NCBI GenBank assembly: GCA_963676385.2
Contig: CAXXMM010000009.1
Span: 1 to 64,000, forward strand
Length of the DNA stretch: 64,000 bases
Direction: 5' to 3'
From: UBA1422 sp963676385
Lineage (GTDB): Bacteria > Bacillota > Clostridia > Peptostreptococcales > Anaerovoracaceae
Shown here piece after piece: positions 9,587-18,605 of this stretch. A program made the translations under genes and the position numbers. The number at the start of each line of letters is the position of its first letter. Positions within the stretch are counted from its first letter, which is position 1. Under the pieces are notes generated by a model. That model searched no databases. It saw only the letters and a program-made list of their open reading frames with translations, and was not told the origin of the DNA.

Positions 9587-10722
9587 TTTGTTTCTCCCTG
9601 AGATGAATTTTTAGATATATTAAGTAGAATCCCCATGGACCCCATAAATAACCACATTGCATTCCCCCCATAGCTGACAAAGGGCAAGGTCACCCCTGTA
9701 GGTGGCATGGAGGAGGTCACCACCGCCACATTCATTAAAACTTGAACGCCCAGCATAATTGTAATGCCTGAGGCAACCAACATACCAAACCGATCCTTTG
9801 CATTCACTGCAACTAAGATTCCCCGATATATTAATACAAGATAGCAAACCAACAAAAATAAAATACCAATATACCCAAGTTCTTCCCCAATAATTGCCAG
9901 AATAAAGTCGTTTTGCGGTTCTGGCAGGTAAAGATTTTTTTCGATACTCTTTCCTAATCCCAATCCAAACAATCCACCAGAGCCTAATGCCATCAAGGAT
10001 TGGCACACCTGATATCCATCTCCCAGAGGATCGGCAAAAGGATCCATAAAACTCATTACCCGTTTCATCCGATACCCAGTATCATCCGTAAGAATTAGTC
10101 CAATTCCCCCGGCAATCCCCATTGCCCCTAAACTGATTAAATATTTCCACTTTAATCCAGCCACAAACATCATTCCCAAAATAATCACACAAACGATGAT
10201 TGCTGTTGACATGTTTGGTTGTTTCATAATCAATGCGCCGTATACCCCCGCTAAAAAGAGCAACGGCAAAATCCCTTTGGTAAAGGACAAAATGATTTCT
10301 TCTTTTCGACTAAGGAACCATGCCACAAACAAGATGGCGGCAATTTTAGCCACTTCTCCGGGCATGATTGTCATTCCTCCCATCCCCAGCCACCTGGTAG
10401 CGTTATTACGTTCCACCCCAAGGGGGGTCAACACCAATACCAACAAAATGACACTGATAATCATAATAACAAAACCAAACCGCTGATAGACATGGTAGTC
10501 AATCACCGTGGCCAACCACATTAATACGCTTCCGGATGCGACCCATATCAGTTCTCGAATAAGATAATAATATGCACTGCCTTCACTAAGAGCACTATAG
10601 TAACTGGCACTTGTCACCATCATAATCCCAAATACAACTAAAATAATCGTACAAACGATAATGATAAAATCCATTTGTGCTTTTTTTTGTTTTTTGACTT
10701 TGATCCGTTTCAGTTCAGCCAT
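9583..10722 (-). CDS. ftsW: FtsW/SpoVE-type peptidoglycan glycosyltransferase (SEDS)
   Basis: A 379-residue polytopic SEDS protein with about ten membrane segments. It polymerises lipid II at the septum with its cognate class B PBP, here probably the spoVD product. Family signatures visible are GVERNNATRWLG, PEPQNDFILAIIGEELG and the C-terminal PPTGVTLPFVSYGG. The start at 10722 (MAELKRIKVKK) gives a normal basic N-terminus 4 nt after murD; an in-frame ATG 144 nt upstream lies inside murD and was not chosen. Whether the protein acts in vegetative division or sporulation cannot be told from sequence. Confidence 0.93.
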   Translation of the reverse strand: MAELKRIKVKKQKKAQMDFIIIVCTIILVVFGIMMVTSASYYSALSEGSAYYYLIRELIWVASGSVLMWLATVIDYHVYQRFGFVIMIISVILLVLVLTPLGVERNNATRWLGMGGMTIMPGEVAKIAAILFVAWFLSRKEEIILSFTKGILPLLFLAGVYGALIMKQPNMSTAIIVCVIILGMMFVAGLKWKYLISLGAMGIAGGIGLILTDDTGYRMKRVMSFMDPFADPLGDGYQVCQSLMALGSGGLFGLGLGKSIEKNLYLPEPQNDFILAIIGEELGYIGILFLLVCYLVLIYRGILVAVNAKDRFGMLVASGITIMLGVQVLMNVAVVTSSMPPTGVTLPFVSYGGNAMWLFMGSMGILLNISKNSSQGETK

Positions 10723-10726
10723 ACTA

Positions 10727-12103
10727 TTATTTTTCCAATCCTGCAACACAGTCTTTAAAATGTCTGCCTCGCTGCTCAAAGTTGTCATACATATCCCAGC
10801 TGGCACAAGCAGGTGATAGCAGCACAGTTGTTCCTGGTTTTGCTTGCCTGAAAGCCTCGGTGACACAAGCTTCCATATCTTTTAGGATGATGGTCTTGTC
10901 ATACCCCTTTTTTCCTGCGGCTTCCTTTATTTTTACTGCCGTTTTACCCAGCAACAATACCAATTCAACCTTTCCATTAAAGGCGTCAATTAACTTACTA
11001 TAATCCCCACCTTTGTCATACCCTCCTGCTATCAAGATAATCGGTGGGCAAATGGCCTCAATTGCCTTGATGGCAGCATCTGTATTGGTACCTTTGGAAT
11101 CGTTCACAAATCGTACACCATCAATCTCATTTACAAATTCTATGCGATGTTCCACCCCGGCAAAAGATTTTAGCGTACGTCGAATCACCTCAACGTCAAT
11201 CCCGGCAAAATATGCAATTGCCGTAGCCGCCAATGCATTTTCCAAATTGTGACTCCCCGGTATCATTAGTTCATCCTGATGGCAAAATTGAATTTCAGCC
11301 CCGCCCTGATTTCGAATGGTAATCACCCCATTTGAGACAAAGGCTCCAAAGGAAAGTGCTTCCTTTCGACTAAAAGGCACAACGGTAGCCTTTGCAGTCT
11401 TTGACAACGCAAAACAAGCCTTATCATCGTAGTTTATTATTAGAAAATCAGAAGAATTTTGATTTTCAAAAATTTTCCCTTTTACCCTCCCGTATTCCTC
11501 CATGGATTTATGTCGATCCATATGGTCCGGGGTTAAATTTAAAATGGCCGATATCATGGGGTGAAACTGTTTTATGGTTTCTAATTGAAAACTGCTGACC
11601 TCTGCAATCATCCAAGTATCTTCTGTGGCTTGCACGGACTTTGTGGTAACTGCCACTCCGATGTTTCCTACCACAGCTGTGTCCCGATCAGCATTTTGAA
11701 AAATCTCCCCCACTAATGTGGTCGTCGTCGTTTTCCCATTTGTTCCGGTAATGGCCACATATTTCCCTTGCCCCAGCTGATAGGCCAACTCCAATTCTCC
11801 TGTAACCGAAACACCCTTTGCTTTGGCATCTTTGATAAAGGGCAAGTCCAAAGGGACTCCCGGGCTCAGTACTACTAAGTCAAATTCCGTTGGATCTTCC
11901 GGCATCACCGAAAAATAGCAAGTAATTTTTTCGTTTTCAAGAAAATTAACCAATTGTTGATCCATTTCATCTAGGGTTTTTGAATCTTGCACCGATACCT
12001 TGGCACCTAATTTATTGAGTGCTTGTGCTGCACCAATACCGGATTTTCCAAGACCTACCACAAGAATTTTTTTATTTTGTACTTCCCAAGCCGAATGCCT
12101 CAT
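10727..12103 (-). CDS. murD: UDP-MurNAc-L-Ala:D-Glu ligase MurD
   Basis: A 458-residue Mur ligase that adds D-glutamate to UDP-MurNAc-L-Ala in the cytoplasm. The N-terminal Rossmann domain (VVGLGKSGIGAAQAL), the central ATPase domain with GTNGKTTTT, and the C-terminal domain with DSKGTNTDA and SPACASWDMYDNFEQRG are diagnostic for MurD rather than the other Mur ligases. GGAGAG precedes the ATG. It lies between mraY (38 nt upstream) and ftsW. Confidence 0.97.
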   Translation of the reverse strand: MRHSAWEVQNKKILVVGLGKSGIGAAQALNKLGAKVSVQDSKTLDEMDQQLVNFLENEKITCYFSVMPEDPTEFDLVVLSPGVPLDLPFIKDAKAKGVSVTGELELAYQLGQGKYVAITGTNGKTTTTTLVGEIFQNADRDTAVVGNIGVAVTTKSVQATEDTWMIAEVSSFQLETIKQFHPMISAILNLTPDHMDRHKSMEEYGRVKGKIFENQNSSDFLIINYDDKACFALSKTAKATVVPFSRKEALSFGAFVSNGVITIRNQGGAEIQFCHQDELMIPGSHNLENALAATAIAYFAGIDVEVIRRTLKSFAGVEHRIEFVNEIDGVRFVNDSKGTNTDAAIKAIEAICPPIILIAGGYDKGGDYSKLIDAFNGKVELVLLLGKTAVKIKEAAGKKGYDKTIILKDMEACVTEAFRQAKPGTTVLLSPACASWDMYDNFEQRGRHFKDCVAGLEK

Positions 12104-12141
12104 ATTCTCTCCTACCTTTCGAATTCACTTAGATTCTTTCT

Positions 12142-13116
12142 CTATAGCGCAATCATTCCGCCAATGCAACAAACCATTGTCACCAGCCAAAAAACCAATA
12201 CAACCGTGGTTTCCTTCATTCCCATTTTTTCAAAATGATGATGCAAAGGCGCCATTTTAAATAATCTTTTTCCATTGGATATTTTAAAATAGGAGACCTG
12301 CAACACCACGGACAATGCTTCCAACAAATAAATAATCCCAACAATAGGCAAGAGTAATTCCATCTTCATTATGATTGCAGTCAACGCCACCACTCCACCT
12401 AACGCCAAAGATCCGGTATCTCCCATAAAAATCTTGGCCGGGTGTCTATTATACACCAAAAATCCTAGGCACCCACCTAAAACGCCCACATAAATCACAG
12501 CATCCGCCTGGTTTCCTCTGCTAAATGCAACTCCAACAAAAAACATGGCAACAATAGCGGTTACCCCCGAAGCCAGTCCATCCAACCCATCAGTCAAATT
12601 CACCCCATTGACCATGGCCAATAAAGTAAACACAATGAAAGGAATATACCACCCTCCAAAATCAACATATTGATTCCAAAATGGAAGAAAGACGCCCGTT
12701 CCCGCAGAGGAATAATTCGCCATATAAAATGCAAATGCCAAGGAAATGACCAGTTGCATTCCAAACTTCTGCCAAGCACGAAGCCCCAAATTTTGTTTTT
12801 TGATTATTTTTAGATAATCATCAAAAAAACCAACAGCTCCAAAAAGAATAAAGCAGAGAATGGCCATCCAACTATCCCCAGAGAATATTCCTTTGTCAAT
12901 CATTGCTCCGGCAAAAACAGCTATCAGAATGCCACCCATAATGGCAAGCCCTCCCATACTTGGGGTGCCCGCCTTTTTTAAGTGGGATGCCGGGCCGTCT
13001 TCCCTAATATTCTGCCCTGCCTTTGCTCTGGTTAGAATGGGAATCAACACACCGGTTAACAGTAATGATGCGATAAATCCAATGAGTCCAATCCCTACGA
13101 TGTAATAGATATTCAT
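12142..13116 (-). CDS. mraY: Phospho-MurNAc-pentapeptide translocase MraY
   Basis: A 324-residue integral membrane enzyme that transfers phospho-MurNAc-pentapeptide to undecaprenyl phosphate, giving lipid I. About ten membrane helices alternate with conserved cytoplasmic loops: GTPSMGGLAI, FFDDYLKI (Mg-binding aspartates), NLTDGLDGLASG, FMGDTGSLALGG and the histidine motif PLHHHFE. The start has AAGGAG upstream and forms an ATGA overlap with murF. Confidence 0.97.
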   Translation of the reverse strand: MNIYYIVGIGLIGFIASLLLTGVLIPILTRAKAGQNIREDGPASHLKKAGTPSMGGLAIMGGILIAVFAGAMIDKGIFSGDSWMAILCFILFGAVGFFDDYLKIIKKQNLGLRAWQKFGMQLVISLAFAFYMANYSSAGTGVFLPFWNQYVDFGGWYIPFIVFTLLAMVNGVNLTDGLDGLASGVTAIVAMFFVGVAFSRGNQADAVIYVGVLGGCLGFLVYNRHPAKIFMGDTGSLALGGVVALTAIIMKMELLLPIVGIIYLLEALSVVLQVSYFKISNGKRLFKMAPLHHHFEKMGMKETTVVLVFWLVTMVCCIGGMIAL

Positions 13117-14501
13117 AACGTCTCCTTCGTATTTAATAAATATTCCACCACTTCTTCTAACGCCATTCCCCTGGACGCCTTCACCAAAACCACGTCTCCA
13201 TCTTCAATTAATGTTGGCAATGCATCTATCAAGCTTTCATTATCCGGATAGTATATCCCAACAGGTTCTGCGGCTTCCACCAAATATTTTGTCAATTTTC
13301 CAACGCCAAGGATTAAATCCACACCAGCCGTGGCACCAAATGCTCCAATTTCCCGATGATATTTTTCTGTATCGGTTCCCAGCTCCAACATATCACCTAA
13401 TATGGCAACTTTTCGTTTTCCCGGAAAAGAAATCAGTGATTGTATGCCCGACTTCATGGAATCAGGGCTGGCATTATAGGCATCATCAATAATTGTTGAA
13501 TTCTTCAGCCCCTTTTCGCTTTTGACGTCAAGTCGTCCTTTTGTCATTTCAAAGTTTTTTAGACCCAAAACGGCTTCCTCCGGTGAAATCCCAAGTTGAA
13601 CCCCTGCTGCTACCGCTTGAGCCGCATTGCAAGCATGATGACTTCCCAAAGTAGGTAATGTGAAATGGGTTGATTTCCCTTTATTATGCAAATCAAATTC
13701 TGTGGATGCTTCCCCCACTTGGCGGATATTGGACACCACAAAATCATTGTTTTTTTCTGTTCCCACTGAAACAATCCTATATGCTCCGGAGATTTTATTT
13801 TTTTGAAGAAAATCCGAGCCTTGTTGAATAATAAGCACATCATCGGGCCCAAAATAATTTGTCAATTCCATTTTTCCTTGATAGATATTAGCTCTTGTAC
13901 CGAAATTCTCCAAATGAGACTGCCCAACGTTGGTAATCAACCCAATGTGTGGCTTAAATACCTTTGCAACTTTGTCAATTTCTCCCGGATGATCCGTCCC
14001 CATTTCCAATACTGCCACCTTTGTATCCGGGTCAAAGTCCAATATACACATGGAAATGCCAATGCTGGTGTTGAGGTTCCCCTGAGTTTTTCCGGTTTTA
14101 TATTTTTGACTGGAAACTGCAAAAACCATATCTTTTGTGGATGTCTTCCCCACACTGCCAGTGATACCAATCTTAATTGCATTCATTTCATCCAAAACAA
14201 ATACTGCCAATGAAAGAAGGGCCTCCGTGGTATCCTCCACCAAAATAATATTGCCACTTTCTCTTCCGGGGAAGTCGCCAAAATCCTTACGCGATACTAT
14301 CCAGTTCTTGCATCCCCCTTCAAGAACTTGAGGCAAGAATGCGTGAGCATCGTGGACTTGCCCAATCAAAGGGAAAAACAAGGTGTCCCGGGATACCTTT
14401 CTGGAATCCTTGCTGATTTTATTCACCAACACGTCATGATTCCCTAATATAATCTGCCCTTTCACGGCTTTTGCTATTTCGTCCAACCTAAAGTTTCTCA
14501 T
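13113..14501 (-). CDS. murF: UDP-MurNAc-tripeptide:D-Ala-D-Ala ligase MurF
   Basis: A 462-residue Mur ligase. The N-terminal UDP-binding domain contains DSRKVSRDTLFF, the ATPase loop is GITGSVGKTSTKD, and the C-terminal domain carries DDAYNASPDSMKSG. GITGSVGKTSTKD and DAYNANP-like motifs are typical of MurF, which completes the cytoplasmic pentapeptide precursor. It follows spoVD directly after 41 nt; in most Firmicute dcw clusters murE lies between these two genes, and here it is missing. The RBS is GGAGGGGAGCAA. Confidence 0.96.
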   Translation of the reverse strand: MRNFRLDEIAKAVKGQIILGNHDVLVNKISKDSRKVSRDTLFFPLIGQVHDAHAFLPQVLEGGCKNWIVSRKDFGDFPGRESGNIILVEDTTEALLSLAVFVLDEMNAIKIGITGSVGKTSTKDMVFAVSSQKYKTGKTQGNLNTSIGISMCILDFDPDTKVAVLEMGTDHPGEIDKVAKVFKPHIGLITNVGQSHLENFGTRANIYQGKMELTNYFGPDDVLIIQQGSDFLQKNKISGAYRIVSVGTEKNNDFVVSNIRQVGEASTEFDLHNKGKSTHFTLPTLGSHHACNAAQAVAAGVQLGISPEEAVLGLKNFEMTKGRLDVKSEKGLKNSTIIDDAYNASPDSMKSGIQSLISFPGKRKVAILGDMLELGTDTEKYHREIGAFGATAGVDLILGVGKLTKYLVEAAEPVGIYYPDNESLIDALPTLIEDGDVVLVKASRGMALEEVVEYLLNTKETL

Positions 14502-14542
14502 TTGCTCCCCTCCGGCACAACCGATTTATTATACAACATTCC

Positions 14543-16516
14543 CTATTCTCTGTACAGGTATACCACATCGTTTGTGGTGGCTTCTTCTCCCGGTTTTGGA
14601 TACTGATCCTTGATAATAAAATCTTTTCCACTGGTGTTTGCCGGTGACACAACATACTTTAACGAGCACCCCCCCAATTTACCTACAGCCTCGCTGAAGC
14701 TTTCTCCAATCAAATTGGGCACGGTTGTCTTGTGGCTGTTAATTACTTTTTTTTCTGCAGCGGTATATACCGGCTCCACATTCAAGTATCTAAGAACATT
14801 TTCCAATATTACTTTCGCCCCGGGTGCGGCTGTCATACTGCCGTATTTCACCCCTTTCGGATTGTCTACAATTAAAAGAATAGCAACTTGTGGATCATCC
14901 ATTGGCGCCATGCCCACGAAAGAAGCACATACTTCCTTTGTATATTTTCCGTTCTTTGCTTTGTAGGCGGTTCCGGTTTTGCCCCCTACTCGATATCCTG
15001 CAATTTTGGCGGTACCAGCCCCTCCCTCAGACACAACGGATTCCATCATAAGGCATACTTCGTCAGCCGTAGCTTCAGATACTGTCTGCCGCACTTTTAC
15101 ATTGGGGAATTTTTTTATCACCGTTCCATCCGCTGCATCAATTTCTTTCACCAACTTAGGCTGCATAAGGATTCCATCGTTACCTAAAGAGCATACTGCA
15201 GTCAACAACTGAATTGGAGTAACTGCAATTCCTTGTCCGTATCCCATAGTAGCCAGGCCAACCGGTCCAGCAGTATCTTCGTCTTGCAAAATCGAATTGG
15301 CTTCTCCAGGATAATCAACGCCGGTTTTTTGAGAGATGCCAAAGGTCTCCATATACTTATAGAATTTGCTGATGCCAATTCTACCCGCCAGTTGAGCAAA
15401 TACTGGATTGCATGAATTTCCAAGCGCCTCAGTGAGGGTTTCTTTCCCATGAGGATTTCCTGTTCGCCAGCAGTGAAGCGTTGCCCCATGAATTTTGATA
15501 GACCCTTTGCATACAAAGATTTCGTCTTTTCCCACCAACCCTTCTTCAAGTACAATGGCCGTTGTCATTAACTTTGCAGTAGATCCGGGCTCATAAGTGT
15601 CTTGCACCAACGGATTTCTCCACATGTCGTTTAGATAATCCAATTGATCCGTTGCAGAAAGGGATGCCAATTTTTTCTGATCCGCTTTGGAAGTAGGTGT
15701 TCTTGGGGAATTGGGGTCAAAGGATGGCGTTGCCGCCATCGCCAATATTTCTCCGGTCTTTGGATTCATCATGATGCATCTGACTCCATCTGCTCCAGTG
15801 TCTTCCATTACTTGATCAATGGTTTTTTCCACATAATGCTGTATGACCTCATCTATTGTTAGTACAACAGTCGCTCCGTCTTCAGGTTCATAGTATCGCT
15901 TCAATCCGTAAGAAAGGGGATTTCCCGAAGCATCCGTGTCCAACACCCATCTACCGGAAACTCCTTTTAGATACTGGTTGTATTGGCGCTCCAATCCGGT
16001 CAATCCATTATTATCATCTGTGACGCTTCCCAATAGCTGAGAAGCGAAATTGCCCAAAGGATAATACCTTTTTGTTTCCTCAGTAATGGAAATACCGGGG
16101 ATTTTCTCTTTTCGTACAGCATCTGCTGTGGCCCGATCTAAATATTTCGCAATTTTTACCAAGGATTTTTTTTGTGAAAGCAAATCTTTTACCTCTTTTT
16201 GCGTCATATCCAAAATGGAAGCTAGTTTCTTCACATAGCCATCCAAATCCCCTTCTTCAATTGCTGAAGGTCTGGACCAAACAGAATAGCAAATTGAGCT
16301 AACCGCCAGTTCCATCCCGTTTCTATCAGTAATATTACCTCGCTTCGCTTCCAATTCTTCATCGTTGGTCTGTTGGGTAATGGCTTTTTTGGTCAACTCT
16401 TCCCCATCAACAATCTGCACATATCCGACCCGAATGCACAGCACAATCAGCGCAAGACAAAATAGTCCAAAAAATAGGATGATTCTATTTTTGCTTTTCC
16501 GTTCAAAGGTAGGCAT
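14543..16516 (-). CDS. spoVD: SpoVD/FtsI-type class B penicillin-binding protein with one PASTA domain
   Basis: A 657-residue transpeptidase. One N-terminal membrane anchor (IILFFGLFCLALIVLCIRVGYV) is followed by a pedestal domain and the transpeptidase domain with STAK (serine near residue 312), SCN (in LGNSCNPVFA) and KTGT (near 511), then one C-terminal PASTA domain starting TVPNLIGESF. A single PASTA domain is typical of SpoVD; FtsI/PBP2b proteins carry none or two. I place the start at 16516 (MPTFERKSKN) because AAAGGA lies 8 nt upstream; the ATG at 16549 has no RBS and falls in a hairpin. It probably works with FtsW. Confidence 0.92.
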   Translation of the reverse strand: MPTFERKSKNRIILFFGLFCLALIVLCIRVGYVQIVDGEELTKKAITQQTNDEELEAKRGNITDRNGMELAVSSICYSVWSRPSAIEEGDLDGYVKKLASILDMTQKEVKDLLSQKKSLVKIAKYLDRATADAVRKEKIPGISITEETKRYYPLGNFASQLLGSVTDDNNGLTGLERQYNQYLKGVSGRWVLDTDASGNPLSYGLKRYYEPEDGATVVLTIDEVIQHYVEKTIDQVMEDTGADGVRCIMMNPKTGEILAMAATPSFDPNSPRTPTSKADQKKLASLSATDQLDYLNDMWRNPLVQDTYEPGSTAKLMTTAIVLEEGLVGKDEIFVCKGSIKIHGATLHCWRTGNPHGKETLTEALGNSCNPVFAQLAGRIGISKFYKYMETFGISQKTGVDYPGEANSILQDEDTAGPVGLATMGYGQGIAVTPIQLLTAVCSLGNDGILMQPKLVKEIDAADGTVIKKFPNVKVRQTVSEATADEVCLMMESVVSEGGAGTAKIAGYRVGGKTGTAYKAKNGKYTKEVCASFVGMAPMDDPQVAILLIVDNPKGVKYGSMTAAPGAKVILENVLRYLNVEPVYTAAEKKVINSHKTTVPNLIGESFSEAVGKLGGCSLKYVVSPANTSGKDFIIKDQYPKPGEEATTNDVVYLYRE

Positions 16517-16529
16517 AATTGAATCCTTT

Positions 16530-16580
16530 CTGAAAGAAAAGTCAGACAAACATGAAATCTATCATTCAGTTGTCTGACTT
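16530..16580 (-). terminator. Hairpin between ftsL and spoVD (terminator- or attenuator-like)
   Basis: An 11-bp perfect inverted repeat, AAGTCAGACAA (16539-16549) and TTGTCTGACTT (16570-16580), with a 20-nt loop. Read on the minus strand the second arm runs into TTTTCTTTC. It fills the 106-bp ftsL-spoVD gap and may lower transcription of downstream genes relative to mraZ-rsmH-ftsL. Confidence 0.55.
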
Positions 16581-16622
16581 CTATATTTTATACGGTTGTT
16601 GTTCTCTATGCAATCATGTATG

Positions 16623-17051
16623 TCAGTTAAATGCTGCCTCTTTTAGCAAAGATGCAAAGTCACTACCCGGAGATTCCTGCCCGGATATCTCAACATACTG
16701 ATCCGCGCTTGGATAAACCATGCCTAACTTGTCAATTGCCTTCTGCTCAATGGTCTGTACATTGCTGGCACTTTCAATTTTTATTGACAATGCATCAACT
16801 TCACCTTGCAGCATGGTTATTTCATTTTTTAATTGATTATTGGAATATGCAATGGAAGCAGCATATGCAGAGGCAACAATGGCTCCAATGCATATCATCC
16901 CTACCACCAAAATGAGGATCATTACCTTTCGCCTGTCCACGACGGTCTTCTTTGTTACCGTCTTTTTGGGCATAACGGTTCGAGGCCTCATGTCAAAGCC
17001 GTATTTTGAATAATTTCCTTGATATTCGTACCATTGTTCTGCTGTAATCAT
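16623..17051 (-). CDS. ftsL: FtsL-type cell division protein
   Basis: A 142-residue bitopic protein. Residues 1-45 are cytoplasmic and basic, a single membrane helix follows (MILILVVGMICIGAIVASAYA), and an extracellular coiled coil (about residues 70-120, NNQLKNEITMLQGEVDALSIKIE) precedes the motif AIDKLGMVYP, typical of FtsL/DivIC. FtsL joins FtsQ/DivIB and DivIC to activate septal synthesis. It starts with an ATGA overlap on the rsmH stop, as in other dcw clusters. Confidence 0.85.
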   Translation of the reverse strand: MITAEQWYEYQGNYSKYGFDMRPRTVMPKKTVTKKTVVDRRKVMILILVVGMICIGAIVASAYAASIAYSNNQLKNEITMLQGEVDALSIKIESASNVQTIEQKAIDKLGMVYPSADQYVEISGQESPGSDFASLLKEAAFN

Positions 17052-18010
17052 TCTACTATCCGCCTTTTTTCAACCACGCGTAATTTCGCGCTTCTAGATC
17101 GAGGATTTTCCTCTAACTCTCTCTCTCCTGCGATAAGTGGTTTCCTGGTTATTTTTACAATGTCCGGCTTTTTTCCACAAACACATTGAGGAAATTCTTT
17201 TGGACATGTGCAAGGATTGACTCTACGCTGAAATATTTCTTTTACAATCCGATCCTCCAGAGAATGAAAGGTGATGATACACAGTCTACCTTCTTCATTG
17301 AGGATGTCACAAAATTCTGTAACGGCTTTTTCCAATTGACCCAACTCATCATTGACCTCAATTCGAATTGCTTGAAAAGTTCTTTTTGCCGGGTGAGGCC
17401 CTTCTCTTCTTGCCGCTGCCGGAATGGCCGCCTTAATAATCTCAACCAGTTGAAACGTGCTTTCAATAGGGCCTTTTTTCCGCTCCTGCTCAACAAATGA
17501 TGCAATCCGGGTTGCCCACCGCTCTTCTCCGTACTTGGTGATGATTCTTGCCAAATCTTTTTGACTGTAGGTATTTACTACATCGTATGCAGTAAACCCA
17601 TCATCCCGATTCATCCTCATGTCCAAGGGTGCATCCTGCATGTAGGAAAATCCCCTTTGGGGAGTGTCCAATTGGAAAGACGAAACTCCCAAATCCAGCA
17701 ATGCCCCATCAACACCTGATAAATCCAACTCGGTTAATATTTCTTTAATATCAGCGTAATTATTCTGAATAAATATTTTTTTGCATTTGTAGGGTTCCAG
17801 CCGCTTCTTCGCTGCATTCAACGCATCTTGATCACGGTCGATGCCAATTAAGGTTCCTTTGGAACTTAACTGGCTGCAAATTGCCTCTGCATGCCCGCCT
17901 CCGCCTAGGGTGCCATCCACGTAAATGCCATCCTTTTTAATGGCTAACCCTTCAATGGATTCGGCCAGAAGCACCGAAGTATGTTTAAACGTATTCATAT
18001 TCGCCATCAT
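17048..18010 (-). CDS. rsmH: 16S rRNA (cytosine-1402-N4)-methyltransferase RsmH
   Basis: A 320-residue SAM-dependent enzyme that N4-methylates C1402 in the 30S P-site. The SAM loop VDGTLGGGGHAEAI, the motif LLDLGVSSFQLD, ISYHSLEDRIVK-like ITFHSLEDRIVK, and the C-terminal NPRSRSAKLRV are all family hallmarks. Three in-frame ATGs (18010, 18007, 17998) compete for the start; none has a strong RBS, and all overlap the mraZ 3' end by 14-26 nt, which suggests translational coupling. Confidence 0.95.
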   Translation of the reverse strand: MMANMNTFKHTSVLLAESIEGLAIKKDGIYVDGTLGGGGHAEAICSQLSSKGTLIGIDRDQDALNAAKKRLEPYKCKKIFIQNNYADIKEILTELDLSGVDGALLDLGVSSFQLDTPQRGFSYMQDAPLDMRMNRDDGFTAYDVVNTYSQKDLARIITKYGEERWATRIASFVEQERKKGPIESTFQLVEIIKAAIPAAARREGPHPAKRTFQAIRIEVNDELGQLEKAVTEFCDILNEEGRLCIITFHSLEDRIVKEIFQRRVNPCTCPKEFPQCVCGKKPDIVKITRKPLIAGERELEENPRSRSAKLRVVEKRRIVE

Positions 18011-18392
18011 CAGGGAGTTCCATCACTCTTTCGTATTCATCCCTACTCCAAATCTCGATTTTGTTTATAAATCCCACTGTAACTACTTCCTTCTGGATTG
18101 CTACCAGTTCCCTTAGTTTCTGGGGAATGGTGATTCGATACTGGGAATCCACCTCTACCTCAACGGCGTTGGCAGTAAACTTACGGATTCTTCTTCTGGC
18201 TTCCTCTGACCCTGTGGGCAATGCCATTAATTCTCTTGCATGCTTTTCCCACTCTTCAAGCGTAAATAGATATAAGCAATTGTCATTGCTTTTTGTAAGA
18301 TAACACTTCCTGCCCAATTCATCTCTGAATTTTGCCGGTACGATTAATCGGTACTTTGCATCTATTGAATTGTAATATTCTCCTGAAAACAT
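17985..18392 (-). CDS. mraZ: Transcriptional regulator MraZ
   Basis: A 135-residue protein with two SpoVT/AbrB-like swapped-hairpin domains (MFSGEYYNSIDAKYRLIVPA at the start and a second repeat VEVDSQYRITIPQKLRE). MraZ forms ring oligomers and regulates its own dcw operon through short direct repeats upstream, which are present here at 18450-18477. I chose 18392 over 18419 because GAGGAG lies 7 nt upstream and MFSGEY is the canonical MraZ N-terminus. Confidence 0.94.
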   Translation of the reverse strand: MFSGEYYNSIDAKYRLIVPAKFRDELGRKCYLTKSNDNCLYLFTLEEWEKHARELMALPTGSEEARRRIRKFTANAVEVEVDSQYRITIPQKLRELVAIQKEVVTVGFINKIEIWSRDEYERVMELPDDGEYEYV

Positions 18393-18418
18393 GAAGCACT
18401 CCTCGTACCACTGTGCCA

Positions 18419-18447
18419 TAAATAGGCACTAATACATCCTATTTGAA
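18419..18447 (-). promoter_or_regulatory. Candidate dcw promoter upstream of mraZ
   Basis: On the minus strand TTCAAA (18447 to 18442) and TATTTA (18424 to 18419) are separated by 17 bp and would start transcription about 20 nt before the mraZ ATG. Both boxes depart from consensus, so this is a tentative call supported mainly by position next to the MraZ boxes. Confidence 0.4.
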
Positions 18448-18449
18448 TA

Positions 18450-18477
18450 CCACTTTACTCCACTTCGCTCCACTTTA
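18450..18477 (-). promoter_or_regulatory. MraZ operator: three direct repeats at 10-bp spacing
   Basis: The minus strand reads AAAGTGG, GAAGTGG, AAAGTGG (plus-strand CACTTT, CACTTC, CACTTT at 18451, 18461 and 18471). Copies spaced by exactly one helical turn match the known MraZ box pattern (AAAGTG-type repeats in Mollicutes, TGGGA-type in enterobacteria). They lie just upstream of the candidate mraZ promoter. Confidence 0.8.
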
Positions 18478-18486
18478 CAACATTTT

Positions 18487-18520
18487 TGCATTAAAAAATG
18501 GGCCTAAGCGCCCACTTTTT
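18487..18520 (-). terminator. Terminator after sfsA (bidirectional shape)
   Basis: TGGGC and GCCCA flank a 6-nt loop with A6 on one side and T6 on the other. On the minus strand it ends GGCCCATTTTTTAATG and would close the sfsA transcript about 90 nt after its stop, insulating the dcw promoter. Confidence 0.75.
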
Positions 18521-18605
18521 TGGGATTCTATTTTATTTTCCCTGCAAATCCATGACGACCCCCAATATGTTGTGCTATTTATCCAATAATGCCCAATATA
18601 TCGGT

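Noticed and set aside
9583..10866. Longer ftsW starting inside murD
   Set aside because: The extra 48 residues are translated murD sequence in another frame; MAELKRIKVKK at 10722 is the normal N-terminus.
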